A DNA stretch of 16,291 bases from Coriobacteriia bacterium (GCA_900756605.1 CAAEKX010000119.1:1-16291); one strand, 5' to 3'; shown: positions 6,088-14,093, counted from the stretch's first letter. Translations and numbers: made by a program. Notes: generated from the sequence alone by a model not told the origin.

Positions 6088-7359
6088 ATGCTCGACATTC
6101 GCTTCATTCGCGAGAACCCCGAGGCCATCGAGGAGGCTCTGAAGAACCGCCATGCAAAATGGGATTACGATGAGTTCCGTCGCCTCGATGAAGAACGCCG
6201 CGAAATCATCCAGAAGGTCGAGTCCCTCAAAGCCGAGCGCAACACCGTCTCCAAGCAGATCGGCGCCATGCTCAAGGAGGGCAACGCCGAGGAGGCCGAA
6301 AACGCCAAGGTCCGCATGCGCGATGTCGGTGACGAGATAAACAACCTCGATGGCGCCCTCGTGGCTATCGAGGAAGAGCTCAACGGCCTCACCTACTCCA
6401 TCCCCAACATCCCCGGCCCCAACACGCCCGTCGGCGATGACGAGGACGATAACCCCGAGGTACGCCGTTGGGGTACGCCGCGCGAGTTCGACTTCGAGGC
6501 CAAGGCGCACTGGGACCTCGGCCCCGAGCTTGGCATCATCGACTTCGAGCGTGGCGTGAAGCTCGCCCACGCGCGCTTCTACGCACTGCATGGTGCTGGT
6601 GCCCGCCTCGAGCGCTCCCTCATCAACTTCATGCTCAACGAGCACATCAAGTGGGGGTCGACCGAGTGGTGGCTTCCCGCGCTGGCCAACAAGGAGACCC
6701 TCACCGGCACCGGCCAGCTTCCCAAGTTCGAGGAGGATCTCTTCAAGACGACCGAGGGGCTCTACCTCATCCCCACGGCCGAGGTCATGCTCACCAACCT
6801 GCATGCCGGCGAAGTGCTTGACGGCTCCGAGCTGCCCATTCGCTATTGCGCCTATACGCCATGCTTCCGCGAAGAGGCCGGCAGCGCCGGTCGCGACACG
6901 CGCGGCATCATTCGCGTGCACCAGTTCGACAAGGTCGAGATGGTGCGCTTCGCCAATCCTGACGAATCCGATGCCGAGCTCGAGGACATGACCGCCTGCG
7001 CCGAGAAGATCCTGCAGGAACTGGGGCTTCCCTACCGCGTGATCAGCCTGTGCACGGGAGACCTTGGCTTTTCCGCCCGTCAGACCTACGACCTCGAGGT
7101 GTGGCTGCCTAGCTACGGCGCATACAAGGAAATCTCGAGCTGCAGCAACTGCGGCGACTTCCAGGCACGTCGTGCCAACATCAAGTACGTCGACGAAGAC
7201 GGAAGGAAGCGCTTCGCGCATACCCTCAACGGAAGCGGCCTTGCCGTGGGGCGCACCATGGCGGCCATCATCGAGAACTACCAGAACGCCGACGGCACCA
7301 TCACGGTTCCCGAGGTCCTGCGCCCGTACATGGGCTGCGACGTGATCACCGTGCAGTAG
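6088..7359 (+). CDS. serS: Serine--tRNA ligase
   Basis: Charges tRNA-Ser (and tRNA-Sec where present) with serine using ATP. The 423 residues match the usual class II SerRS length. The N-terminal antiparallel coiled-coil arm that grips the tRNA long variable arm spans about residues 27-100. The catalytic core has motif 2 CFREEAGSAGRDTRG (259-273) with IIRVHQFDKVEM, and motif 3 LNGSGLAVGRTMAAIIEN (380-397) with its conserved Arg389. The TAEV serine-pocket segment lies at about 230-233. The start is ATG at 6088, after AGGAGG with ideal spacing and with the conserved MLDIRFIRENPE opening; an upstream in-frame ATG at 6037 has no such support. Two TrkA genes follow after 15 bp. Confidence 0.98.
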   Translation: MLDIRFIRENPEAIEEALKNRHAKWDYDEFRRLDEERREIIQKVESLKAERNTVSKQIGAMLKEGNAEEAENAKVRMRDVGDEINNLDGALVAIEEELNGLTYSIPNIPGPNTPVGDDEDDNPEVRRWGTPREFDFEAKAHWDLGPELGIIDFERGVKLAHARFYALHGAGARLERSLINFMLNEHIKWGSTEWWLPALANKETLTGTGQLPKFEEDLFKTTEGLYLIPTAEVMLTNLHAGEVLDGSELPIRYCAYTPCFREEAGSAGRDTRGIIRVHQFDKVEMVRFANPDESDAELEDMTACAEKILQELGLPYRVISLCTGDLGFSARQTYDLEVWLPSYGAYKEISSCSNCGDFQARRANIKYVDEDGRKRFAHTLNGSGLAVGRTMAAIIENYQNADGTITVPEVLRPYMGCDVITVQ

Positions 7360-7374
7360 ACGAGGGGGCGCGTC

Positions 7375-8019
7375 ATGAACATCATCGTCGTGGGCTGCGG
7401 TCGCGTCGGGAGCCATTTGGCGACCCTGTTGTCCGAAGACGGCCACAACGTCTCGGTCATCGACCGCAACGCGGACTCGTTCAAGAACCTTGGACGCGAC
7501 TTCAACGGTCGCATCGTGCGCGGCATCGGCTTTGACGAAAGCGCGCTTCTGGACGCAGGCGTCGACGAGGCCGACGTCATCGCCGCCGTCACGAGCAACG
7601 ACAACGCCAACCTCATGATCGCCGAAGTTGCCCGCCGTATCTACGAGGTGCCCCATGTCATCTCCAGGCTCTACGAGGCGCGACGCGAAAAGACCTACGC
7701 GCAGCTCGGCATCGACTTCGCGTGCGGCACGACGCTCGTCGCCGAGGAGATATTCTCGAAGATCCAGTCGGGTCACGGCCATCATATCGATACCTTTGGC
7801 AGCTACGAGCTGGTGCGCTTCGCCTTCAACTTCGACGACGACGTCACCATGTCGTGCAGCGAGCTCGAGGAGGACTACGACGCGCGCGTGGTCGCCGTCG
7901 AGCATGACGACGAGACCACCCTTCCCACCCAGGACACCATCTTGCACGATGGCGATGTCGCCATCGTCTGCGTGGCCCGCGAGGACTTTGGCCGTCTCTC
8001 GCGCTTTATCAGGAGCTGA
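7375..8019 (+). CDS. trkA: TrkA/RCK family potassium uptake regulator, first copy
   Basis: A cytoplasmic gating subunit that binds NAD(H) or adenine nucleotide and controls a Trk/Ktr-type potassium transporter. The 214-residue protein has an RCK_N Rossmann domain beginning IIVVGCGRVGSHLATLL, with an intact GxGxxG (G7, G9, G12) and an acidic residue ending the second strand (SVIDRN). An RCK_C domain follows from about residue 135 to the end. The ATG is preceded by GAGGGGG and lies 15 bp after the serS stop, so cotranscription is likely. Actinobacteria often carry such TrkA genes in pairs (CeoB/CeoC type), as here. No TrkH/KtrB channel gene is in the window. Confidence 0.93.
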   Translation: MNIIVVGCGRVGSHLATLLSEDGHNVSVIDRNADSFKNLGRDFNGRIVRGIGFDESALLDAGVDEADVIAAVTSNDNANLMIAEVARRIYEVPHVISRLYEARREKTYAQLGIDFACGTTLVAEEIFSKIQSGHGHHIDTFGSYELVRFAFNFDDDVTMSCSELEEDYDARVVAVEHDDETTLPTQDTILHDGDVAIVCVAREDFGRLSRFIRS

Positions 8020-8024
8020 TCGGC

Positions 8025-8690
8025 ATGTTCATCGTCATTAGCGGCGGATCGACCACGGCGGAATACCTCATTTCGATGATGCTCGAGCAAAACCACCGCA
8101 TCACCATCATCGAAGAGGACCGCGAGACCATCGACCACCTTGCCGACACCCTGCCGCCCGAGGTGCTCATCATCGAGGGTGACGGCACCGACTCGGCCGT
8201 GCAGCTCGACGCCGGCGTCGATGACGCCGACCTCTTCGTTGCGCTCATGGGCCATGACGAGACCAATCTGGTGGCCTGCGAGATCGCCATGACCGCGTTC
8301 AACGTCCCGCGTTGCATCGCCAACGTCAACAACCCCAAGAACGGCCGCATCTTCCACGAAGTGGGCATCGAACCCGTGTCATCGACCGAGCTCATTGCGC
8401 GCATGGTCGAGGAGGAGGCCATCGTCGGCGACATGCGCATGGTGTTCTCGCTGCGCGAGGGCGACATCGTGATGGTCGAGACGAAGCTTCCCGTCAAGAT
8501 GCGCCACCAGAACGGCGTGCGCGTGGCCGACATCCCCTTCTCCCACGACACGCAGCTCATCGCCGTCATCCGCGACGACGAATTCGTGATGATCACGGGC
8601 GATACCGTGCTGTATCCGGGAGAGACCATCATCGCCGCCACCAAGAGCGACGCCGAGGAAGAGTTCCGCAGCGTCATCCGGCGCCTGTAG
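8025..8690 (+). CDS. TrkA/RCK family potassium uptake regulator, second copy
   Basis: A 221-residue paralogue of the preceding gene with the same RCK_N (about 1-120) plus RCK_C (about 135-215) layout, so probably its partner in one hetero-oligomeric gating ring. The first copy has GCGRVG at residues 7-12; this one reads GGSTTA, losing the second and third glycines. The acidic strand-end (TIIEEDRE) is kept. Nucleotide binding may therefore be altered or lost. The upstream AGGAG overlaps the stop codon of the first copy and the intergenic gap is only 5 nt, indicating translational coupling. The gene ends 15 bp before the convergent Fe-S protein gene. Confidence 0.9.
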   Translation: MFIVISGGSTTAEYLISMMLEQNHRITIIEEDRETIDHLADTLPPEVLIIEGDGTDSAVQLDAGVDDADLFVALMGHDETNLVACEIAMTAFNVPRCIANVNNPKNGRIFHEVGIEPVSSTELIARMVEEEAIVGDMRMVFSLREGDIVMVETKLPVKMRHQNGVRVADIPFSHDTQLIAVIRDDEFVMITGDTVLYPGETIIAATKSDAEEEFRSVIRRL

Positions 8691-8720
8691 GCGGTATTCG
8701 CAAATCTACGAATCTGCAGG
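8684..8720. terminator. Possible hairpin between convergent genes
   Basis: CCTGTAG pairs with CTGCAGG (one G-U) and inside it ATTCG pairs with CGAAT, with a 5-nt bulge on one side and an 8-nt loop. The hairpin spans both stop codons of the convergent trkA-like and Fe-S genes. There is no clear U tract, so function as a bidirectional terminator is tentative. Confidence 0.3.
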
Positions 8721-10139
8721 TCGTACGCTGTTTTCTTCGGCAATGACTGCGGCAATGCCATCAAGGGGCATGAGGCTTGGTCGGCCCTCGAACTCCTTGC
8801 CAGGTACAATCCTCAGCCGCGCCTCTTCCTCGAAGTAGTCGAGCATGCCATCACGCATGGGCATCGTCTGCTTGATTTTTATGGCCCCCTCGGGACAACG
8901 AGCTCGACAGTATCCGCAGCCAATGCAACGCTCCTGGTTGACCACCATCTTTCCGTCAGACGCCCGATAGTGAATGGCGTCTTGCGGACAGTAGTTGTCG
9001 AGACAGTGCTTGCATCCCGTGCATGCATCATGATTTACGACGGCAGTCCAACCCGAAGGATGGAATCCATCCTTGATGTCAGGCAGTGCGTTCTTCGAAA
9101 GGTTGAGCCCAACGCAGCAACAGGGACAGCAGAAGCATATTTCGAGAAAGGTGTCCATTTGGTCATTTTTGAAACCCCAGATAAGCTGCTCGACCTGAAC
9201 CCACAAGGATTGACACGCCAGTCCCAACTCGGCTGCCTTGTCAACGCGTGCAAAGGCCTCCTCGACCGTAAGTTCCTCGGCCATACCATGATCAACGACG
9301 ACTTTCCCGCCCATGTTGAGAAACAGGCAGGCAAGATCATGCGGGTAGTCCTTACAGTCATTTCCAGCTCGGCAAAGGCACTCCTTCATCCCGCCAATGT
9401 ACTTTGCGTTCATGATCGCCTGTTTGACGAGATCCATGGGAACAATTACACGTTGCTGAGCCTCGAAGGGAACGGCCTTTCCAATGGGGACTGTCTTGCG
9501 TCTCGAGGGATTTCCTGCGACGGCGCTGCACTCGTCACATGTGCAGCCGCGAGAGTGTCCGGCTGCGTGATCGTGTAAGTCCTCAGAAACCGCGTGCTTG
9601 TCTCCCGGGCGCCCACTCTCACGGGCACACCGCATGTCGGCGCTCACCTCTTTGTAGAGCACCGGCTCGGCATGTTTAATCGTGTCTCTCTCCGGATTGT
9701 CGGGATTCGTCGATTGCCGCCTCGCTTGCATCTGGTTTTCCGCGGTGTTCTCGTCAACGTCCACGAGGAGGTTGAACGCGAAGCCCGCAGAATAGGAACG
9801 CTCGGCGGGGTCGAAGAGCATTGCCCTCCTGTAGAGCTTGGCACCCAACGAGTCAGGCTTCTTCAGAACGGGAGACGCCCCGACAATGGTCTTGAACACC
9901 TTGAGGACAACGCCCCAATTCCATTGCCGCGCCGAGGTGTGCGTGACAATGAAGTCCTTTACCCCTAACCCTCGCTTGGCGTTTTTCCACAGCGGCTTGT
10001 CGGGTTTCTCCTTACGTCGCAGGCGATCCTCATCCAGATACAGAACGTTGCCTTGCTCGTCAATATTGTCGTAGCTCGAGGGTAACCCCTCCACCACGTT
10101 CCCATTGACGTCTACCAAATTGCAATCGTCTTTGCTCAT
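8706..10139 (-). CDS. Large multi-cluster iron-sulfur (ferredoxin-type) protein
   Basis: A 477-residue cytoplasmic protein with no signal peptide, probably an electron carrier or redox partner. The C-terminal third holds two 4Fe-4S motifs: CTGCKHCLDNYCP (C373, C376, C379, C384; one residue longer than the usual CX2CX2CX3CP) and CIGCGYCRARCP (C405-C415, standard). Upstream lie two further Cys sets, ECLCRAGNDC...C (C254, C256, C262, C271) and CFCCPCCC (C335-C342). They recall the C-rich signatures of a family of larger ferredoxin-like proteins in anaerobes. The N-terminal 240 residues are not recognised and include a His/Cys stretch (residues 189-204, HDHAAGH...CTCDEC). Start: ATG at 10139 after AAAGGGGG; an ATG 14 codons earlier lacks such a site. 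It is the last gene of the set beginning with the flavoprotein, so it may feed electrons to or take them from it. Confidence 0.85.
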   Translation of the reverse strand: MSKDDCNLVDVNGNVVEGLPSSYDNIDEQGNVLYLDEDRLRRKEKPDKPLWKNAKRGLGVKDFIVTHTSARQWNWGVVLKVFKTIVGASPVLKKPDSLGAKLYRRAMLFDPAERSYSAGFAFNLLVDVDENTAENQMQARRQSTNPDNPERDTIKHAEPVLYKEVSADMRCARESGRPGDKHAVSEDLHDHAAGHSRGCTCDECSAVAGNPSRRKTVPIGKAVPFEAQQRVIVPMDLVKQAIMNAKYIGGMKECLCRAGNDCKDYPHDLACLFLNMGGKVVVDHGMAEELTVEEAFARVDKAAELGLACQSLWVQVEQLIWGFKNDQMDTFLEICFCCPCCCVGLNLSKNALPDIKDGFHPSGWTAVVNHDACTGCKHCLDNYCPQDAIHYRASDGKMVVNQERCIGCGYCRARCPEGAIKIKQTMPMRDGMLDYFEEEARLRIVPGKEFEGRPSLMPLDGIAAVIAEENSVRPADS

Positions 10140-10183
10140 CGTGTCCCCCTTTGACAGCCATGGGAATGAAACGCAGCGCATCG

Positions 10184-11056
10184 CTAGCGTCTATACCGAT
10201 AACCCGGCAACGGCTTTCCCGCCCGACGTGCGCGCGCGTCGGCCTCGGCGAGCTTAATCATCTTATGGGCCATTCCGTTCATCATGAAATTGGATGGAAG
10301 TCCCCATTGCAGGACAAGCCTGAGTTGCCGTAATTTGCTTGTATCTTCTGGCCACCATGCCTGCAAATACGATACGAAGTGAGTGCCCTCGCCGTCATCG
10401 GACGGCTCCAAAACGAAGTTCCACGTCCATGCGAAACCGCTCAGCCACTTGGGGCGCCAGGCAATGGCAAGGTTCTGAGTCGGCTTGAACCTCGTATCGG
10501 AATACGTGATGATGTACTCGTTTTCCCTTACGTCGACGATGCCGGTTCCCGCACCGTTTTGGTGGTAGTACATCCAGTCGCCGGGCTGTATATGCTGCCA
10601 TTCGGGCCGCAGCGTGTAGTCGTTGCGAATATGGAACCCAAAGAATCGCTCGAAGTGCTGGAAGCTGTAAAAGCCGGCCTTGGTGAGGTTCATCTGGACG
10701 ATATACGGGAACAAGTCGGATGGAGCGCAGTCGGCATCATAGGACTTGCCGCCCGTGATGCGAATGTCTGAAGGATTCTGAAAAACGTCATGACCGGGAA
10801 GTACGGTGGCGCAGCGCTCCGTCTCCTCCTTAGAACATGCGTGCAGCGCGCCGCCGATAATAAGCCACAGAAGCCCGGCAATTGCGAGCACGATGCATCC
10901 GACAAGCGTCGGAACAATCCCAAACCACCAGGCGCATGCTGCGATAACGGCAGCGACGATGAGAACGCACACCAGCACAGCCGGCCATACGGTCGCCCTG
11001 TTGGCAGCCAGCACACGCGCATCATCACTATCTGCCGGCACGTAGAAATTTGCCAT
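10184..11056 (-). CDS. Membrane-anchored SRPBCC-fold protein
   Basis: A 290-residue protein with two N-terminal membrane helices (about residues 24-45 and 48-72) and a soluble C-terminal domain (about 95-260). That domain resembles SRPBCC/polyketide-cyclase-like ligand-binding proteins. The segments PSDLFPYIVQMNLTKAGFYS, FERFFGF and PEWQHIQPGD follow the pattern common in SRPBCC proteins that bind hydrophobic molecules. I chose ATG at 11056, after GGAGGAG at 8 nt. A GTG three codons earlier overlaps that ribosome site and is unlikely. It lies 22 bp after the flavoprotein stop and 44 bp before the Fe-S gene, so these three probably form an operon. A role in binding or presenting a lipid-like substrate at the membrane is inference; a purely regulatory or structural role is also possible. 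Confidence 0.75.
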   Translation of the reverse strand: MANFYVPADSDDARVLAANRATVWPAVLVCVLIVAAVIAACAWWFGIVPTLVGCIVLAIAGLLWLIIGGALHACSKEETERCATVLPGHDVFQNPSDIRITGGKSYDADCAPSDLFPYIVQMNLTKAGFYSFQHFERFFGFHIRNDYTLRPEWQHIQPGDWMYYHQNGAGTGIVDVRENEYIITYSDTRFKPTQNLAIAWRPKWLSGFAWTWNFVLEPSDDGEGTHFVSYLQAWWPEDTSKLRQLRLVLQWGLPSNFMMNGMAHKMIKLAEADARARRAGKPLPGYRYRR

Positions 11057-11078
11057 GTTCAACACTCCTCCATTTGCC

Positions 11079-12218
11079 TTATGCGGCCTTCAGAATCCGA
11101 TTTGCGGCATAGATGCCCGATATTGCCGCCGGTTCCAAGCCCAGTCCATTGATGTCGCCAGCAATGAAGAGGTTTTCGTCCCAGTCTTGATCTTGAATCT
11201 GGGTTCCGTAGGTGAACAGGGCCTCGGGCCAGACGCGATAGTAAAGCACCTCGTACTCGTCAAAATACTCCCCGAGGTCAATTTCGGTGCGGCTGAACAC
11301 GTTAAATGTCCCGTCCCCACGATTGGCGCAGGCTATGATGTCAAAGGCATCGCTAAAGTAATGCGCTCCTGCCTTGGCGATTTCCGCATTGGGCGTGCCC
11401 TGCACCAAGTAACTTACGAGCGTCGTGGGCTGTCGCACTTCGTCGATGCCCAGCAGACGCTGAGTGACGAGTCCGGGGGTAGCTACGACCAGGTACGTAC
11501 AGGTCCAACGTACTCCATCAGCACAGATTACCTCCCAGCCTTCGGCTTTCTTCGCAATTGACTCGACCGTGGTAATGGTGACCTTGCCCCCAAGCTTTTC
11601 CGTAATCGCATCCGCATCGAAGGAAAAGTCGAAAAGGGGAACGACTACTCCCTGGCTCACATTGAGAAAGTCGAGGGCGCACAGCTCGTTTATGCGCGAG
11701 CCCGTACAGGCATATGCGAATTTCGATATGAAGTTGTCACAGATTTTGTCAATGCCCAGCTCTTCGATAACATCGCTCGCCTTCATGTAGAAATAGCGCT
11801 CGATACGCGGATGACGCTTCATCGCATCCTTGACCTGCATCGTTTCGCAGTCCTTTTTATAAGCAGCATATTCGGGCATGAACGACTTTTTCATGAAGCG
11901 CATGAACTTGAGCATCTGTGGCAAACTCGCAACCATGGTGGCACTCATGCCCTTGAATGCCTTGGCGGGGGAAGTGTGGAGCATGAGATCGCCCAGCTTG
12001 ACATTAAGCGGTCCTTTGCTCGTGAGAATCTTTTTGGCATGAACATAGTTGTCCATGTAAAAAACTGCTCCGAAGTTACTGTCCACGTCAGATCGGTAGC
12101 AGACACGTCCGCCAAGCTCATCGGTCAGGAGCTGGACATCGCGGCCGTGCTCCCGCAGCGCAAGTGCGCAGCTCATTCCCGCCATGCCTCCGCCAATTAC
12201 AATGGTTTCCGCGTACAT
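11079..12218 (-). CDS. FAD-dependent oxidoreductase (CrtI/amine oxidase-like)
   Basis: A 379-residue flavoprotein. The N-terminus has the FAD-binding Rossmann motif VIGGGMAGMSCALALREHG (residues 7-25) followed by ELGGR (34-38), the second-strand motif typical of the flavin amine oxidase/phytoene desaturase superfamily. The C-terminus has NLFIAGDINGLGLEPAAISG, the conserved FAD-contacting segment that closes the cofactor site in this superfamily. No signal peptide or membrane helix is seen. It is shorter than typical carotenoid desaturases (about 490 residues), so the substrate is uncertain: a hydrophobic alkene, sterol-like, amine or isoprenoid substrate could all fit. The ATG at 12218 follows GGGGGG. 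It heads the three-gene set and is divergent from a TetR-type regulator. Confidence 0.85.
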   Translation of the reverse strand: MYAETIVIGGGMAGMSCALALREHGRDVQLLTDELGGRVCYRSDVDSNFGAVFYMDNYVHAKKILTSKGPLNVKLGDLMLHTSPAKAFKGMSATMVASLPQMLKFMRFMKKSFMPEYAAYKKDCETMQVKDAMKRHPRIERYFYMKASDVIEELGIDKICDNFISKFAYACTGSRINELCALDFLNVSQGVVVPLFDFSFDADAITEKLGGKVTITTVESIAKKAEGWEVICADGVRWTCTYLVVATPGLVTQRLLGIDEVRQPTTLVSYLVQGTPNAEIAKAGAHYFSDAFDIIACANRGDGTFNVFSRTEIDLGEYFDEYEVLYYRVWPEALFTYGTQIQDQDWDENLFIAGDINGLGLEPAAISGIYAANRILKAA

Positions 12219-12307
12219 GGAATCCCCCCGATCTTACGATTCGACACTTCGCTAACCCTTACAATAGGGGGCACGGGAAAGATGCGCGAGAGACAGTCAG
12301 GGCTACC

Positions 12308-12346
12308 TGTCAAAAAATGGACATATAACCTCAAATCGCATATGCT
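12308..12346 (+). promoter_or_regulatory. Promoter of the first TetR gene with overlapping inverted repeat
   Basis: TGGACA (12318-12323), a 17-bp spacer and TATGCT (12341-12346) form a good sigma-70-type promoter ending about 23 nt before the TetR start. TGTC (12308) and GACA (12320-12323) flank an A-rich centre and overlap the -35 box, a possible autoregulatory site. The arms are short, so the operator is tentative while the promoter is better supported. Confidence 0.55.
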
Positions 12347-12368
12347 CTAGACTGTCGACGGGAGATGC

Positions 12369-12920
12369 ATGCTGAAGAAGACAGATCGAACAAAGCGTCA
12401 GTATTGCGAGGCCCTTCTGGACATATGCGAACAGAAAAGGCTCTCCAAGATAACCATTCGCGAACTCGCCGAGGCGACGGGCACTACGCGTCAGACCTTC
12501 TATAACAATTTCAGGGACATAAACGACCTGATCAGCTACCTCCCCATCAATTATCTGAAAACTGCACAGATGAACGTCCTCTCGACTGAAAACGCTCGTC
12601 GTGCCTATGAGTACGCTTATGAGCACCGGGGTTTCTTTGGGCAGCTGCCCACGCACGCCGGGCAAAACAATTTTCGGGAAACGTTCATCGCCTGGCTCGA
12701 AAACGCGTATTACGCCAAGTTGATTTGCGACGAGATGAACGACGACGAGAGGCTCTATCGCAAGCTCAGCATCGACATCTTTGCCATAGGCATAACGAAC
12801 CAGTTCCTCGACTGGTGTTCTGCGGACTTCTCCTGGCCTCTTGACACCCTGTTGAGAGCGCAGGAAGCAGCACTGCCCGAGTTTGCCAAACAGGCAATCT
12901 CTGCGGGGGACGCGGATTGA
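12369..12920 (+). CDS. TetR/AcrR family transcriptional regulator (first)
   Basis: A 183-residue DNA-binding regulator, probably a ligand-responsive repressor. The N-terminal helix-turn-helix is clear at residues 28-47 (ITIRELAEATGTTRQTFYNN), followed by FRDINDLI, the classic start of TetR helix 4. The C-terminal ligand/dimer domain (about 55-183) is aromatic-rich and not assignable to a known ligand class. It is transcribed divergently from the flavoprotein/SRPBCC/Fe-S set, the standard arrangement for a TetR repressor and its target. The ATG at 12369 follows GGGAG at about 5 nt. It faces the CrtC-like gene tail to tail with a 45-bp gap. Confidence 0.92.
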   Translation: MLKKTDRTKRQYCEALLDICEQKRLSKITIRELAEATGTTRQTFYNNFRDINDLISYLPINYLKTAQMNVLSTENARRAYEYAYEHRGFFGQLPTHAGQNNFRETFIAWLENAYYAKLICDEMNDDERLYRKLSIDIFAIGITNQFLDWCSADFSWPLDTLLRAQEAALPEFAKQAISAGDAD

Positions 12921-12936
12921 GAATCGCCTGCGAGCA

Positions 12937-12956
12937 GTGCTTGCTCCCGTAAGCAC
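12937..12956. terminator. Small hairpin between convergent genes
   Basis: GTGCTT and AAGCAC form a 6-bp stem around an 8-nt loop in the 45-bp gap between the convergent first TetR and CrtC-like genes. It is short and without a U tract, so only a possible terminator. Confidence 0.25.
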
Positions 12957-12965
12957 GAGTGGCGG

Positions 12966-14093
12966 CTACTTGGTCAGAGGAAGCGTTTTGCCGTTGACAA
13001 TGGCAAGCTTGTTGGCGCCCATGAAGTACTGCTCCCACAGTCCCGATGCCTCGTAGACATCCTTATCGTGGTCGTGCTGCTCTTCAACACTGACCGTGCC
13101 CTTGACGCGAATATACGTCGGGTTCATGCGCGCGAGCTTGGCAAGGATCTTCTTCCAGGTAGGCACCACCTCAAGAATGCTGCGCTGGTTGTAGTCCCCT
13201 TCGCGATGAAAACGAATGACGTATTTCCTACCATCGTCTTCCAGCTGCGTATAGGTCAAATCGTCATCCATGAACTTGCCGGAAACGGGGTGTATGTGCG
13301 TACCGCCACGTTCAATGCTGGTTAGACGAGAGTCATCGCTGAGAATCTCGCCATCGCGAGCGAGCATGAAGACGGGCAGGCGCCTATAGCCATACTTCTC
13401 CTCGGCAATAATGTCACATGCGATAACCGTGTAGGGACCCACATGAGCCCTTCCCCAGTACCAATGATTCAGGATCTTCTCGAGCGAAACGTTTCCCCAA
13501 TTATGGTCATGATATCCCTGCCCGTTCTTGAAATGCTGCGTCTTGCCGTTCATGACGAGGGTGGCGTCGACTTCGGCATCCGGCTGCGCGACGAACCAGC
13601 CGTAAGATTTCTCGTCTGGCGTGCCCTCGCCAAAGATCCAGTGCGCGGCACCAGGGCGCCACATGGGAAGCTTCGGCTTCATGATGGCATCGTAGAGGAT
13701 GTCATGGTCCTCGTAATGGACGTGATAGTTGCCGTCCTCATACCGAATGAAATTCTTGTCGAGACGCACATCGCATATGTCCTTCGTGGCGTTTATTACG
13801 GTGCCCTTCTTGCCGCGCGTCCACACGTTGGTGCGCTTGCCGCTGGGATCGACGATCTCGAAATCTACGGTCGGCCATGCCGGGCCTGCGGCGTCAAAGT
13901 AGTTTTTCGTAAAGAAGATCACTACGACGGCGGTGCCATCCTCGAATGTCACATCGGTGTACCACCACTCGAATGTACCCTTTCCGCCGTGCGTGCGAAT
14001 GCCGTCCTCTGAATACCCCGGAGTCTTGGAGATGCCAAAGCGCGCATAGTCCTCGTCTCTATCGGCAAGACGCGCAGAAACTTGAGTTGTCAT
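12966..14093 (-). CDS. CrtC/lipocalin-like (carotenoid 1,2-hydratase-type) protein
   Basis: A 375-residue protein with the layout of the CrtC/AttH two-lobed beta-barrel family. This family includes hydroxyneurosporene synthase, which hydrates a terminal isoprenoid double bond. The first lobe starts with GTFEWWYTDVTFEDGT (residues 39-54; FEWWY is the family signature). The second lobe has GQGYHDHNWGN (191-201) followed by NHWYWGRAHVGPYTV (209-223), the other conserved block, with H195, D196 and H197 as likely active-site or metal-site residues. No signal peptide is visible, so it is likely cytoplasmic, unlike some secreted relatives. Start: ATG at 14093 after AAAGGA. No carotenoid biosynthesis genes are in view, so the substrate is unknown. 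It diverges from the second TetR gene across a 127-bp region with a perfect inverted repeat. Confidence 0.82.
   Translation of the reverse strand: MTTQVSARLADRDEDYARFGISKTPGYSEDGIRTHGGKGTFEWWYTDVTFEDGTAVVVIFFTKNYFDAAGPAWPTVDFEIVDPSGKRTNVWTRGKKGTVINATKDICDVRLDKNFIRYEDGNYHVHYEDHDILYDAIMKPKLPMWRPGAAHWIFGEGTPDEKSYGWFVAQPDAEVDATLVMNGKTQHFKNGQGYHDHNWGNVSLEKILNHWYWGRAHVGPYTVIACDIIAEEKYGYRRLPVFMLARDGEILSDDSRLTSIERGGTHIHPVSGKFMDDDLTYTQLEDDGRKYVIRFHREGDYNQRSILEVVPTWKKILAKLARMNPTYIRVKGTVSVEEQHDHDKDVYEASGLWEQYFMGANKLAIVNGKTLPLTK

Noticed and set aside
5986..7947. 653-codon open frame on the minus strand opposite serS and the first TrkA gene
   Set aside because: It is antisense to two confidently identified genes, has no recognisable domain or ribosome site, and long antisense frames are expected in high-GC coding DNA.
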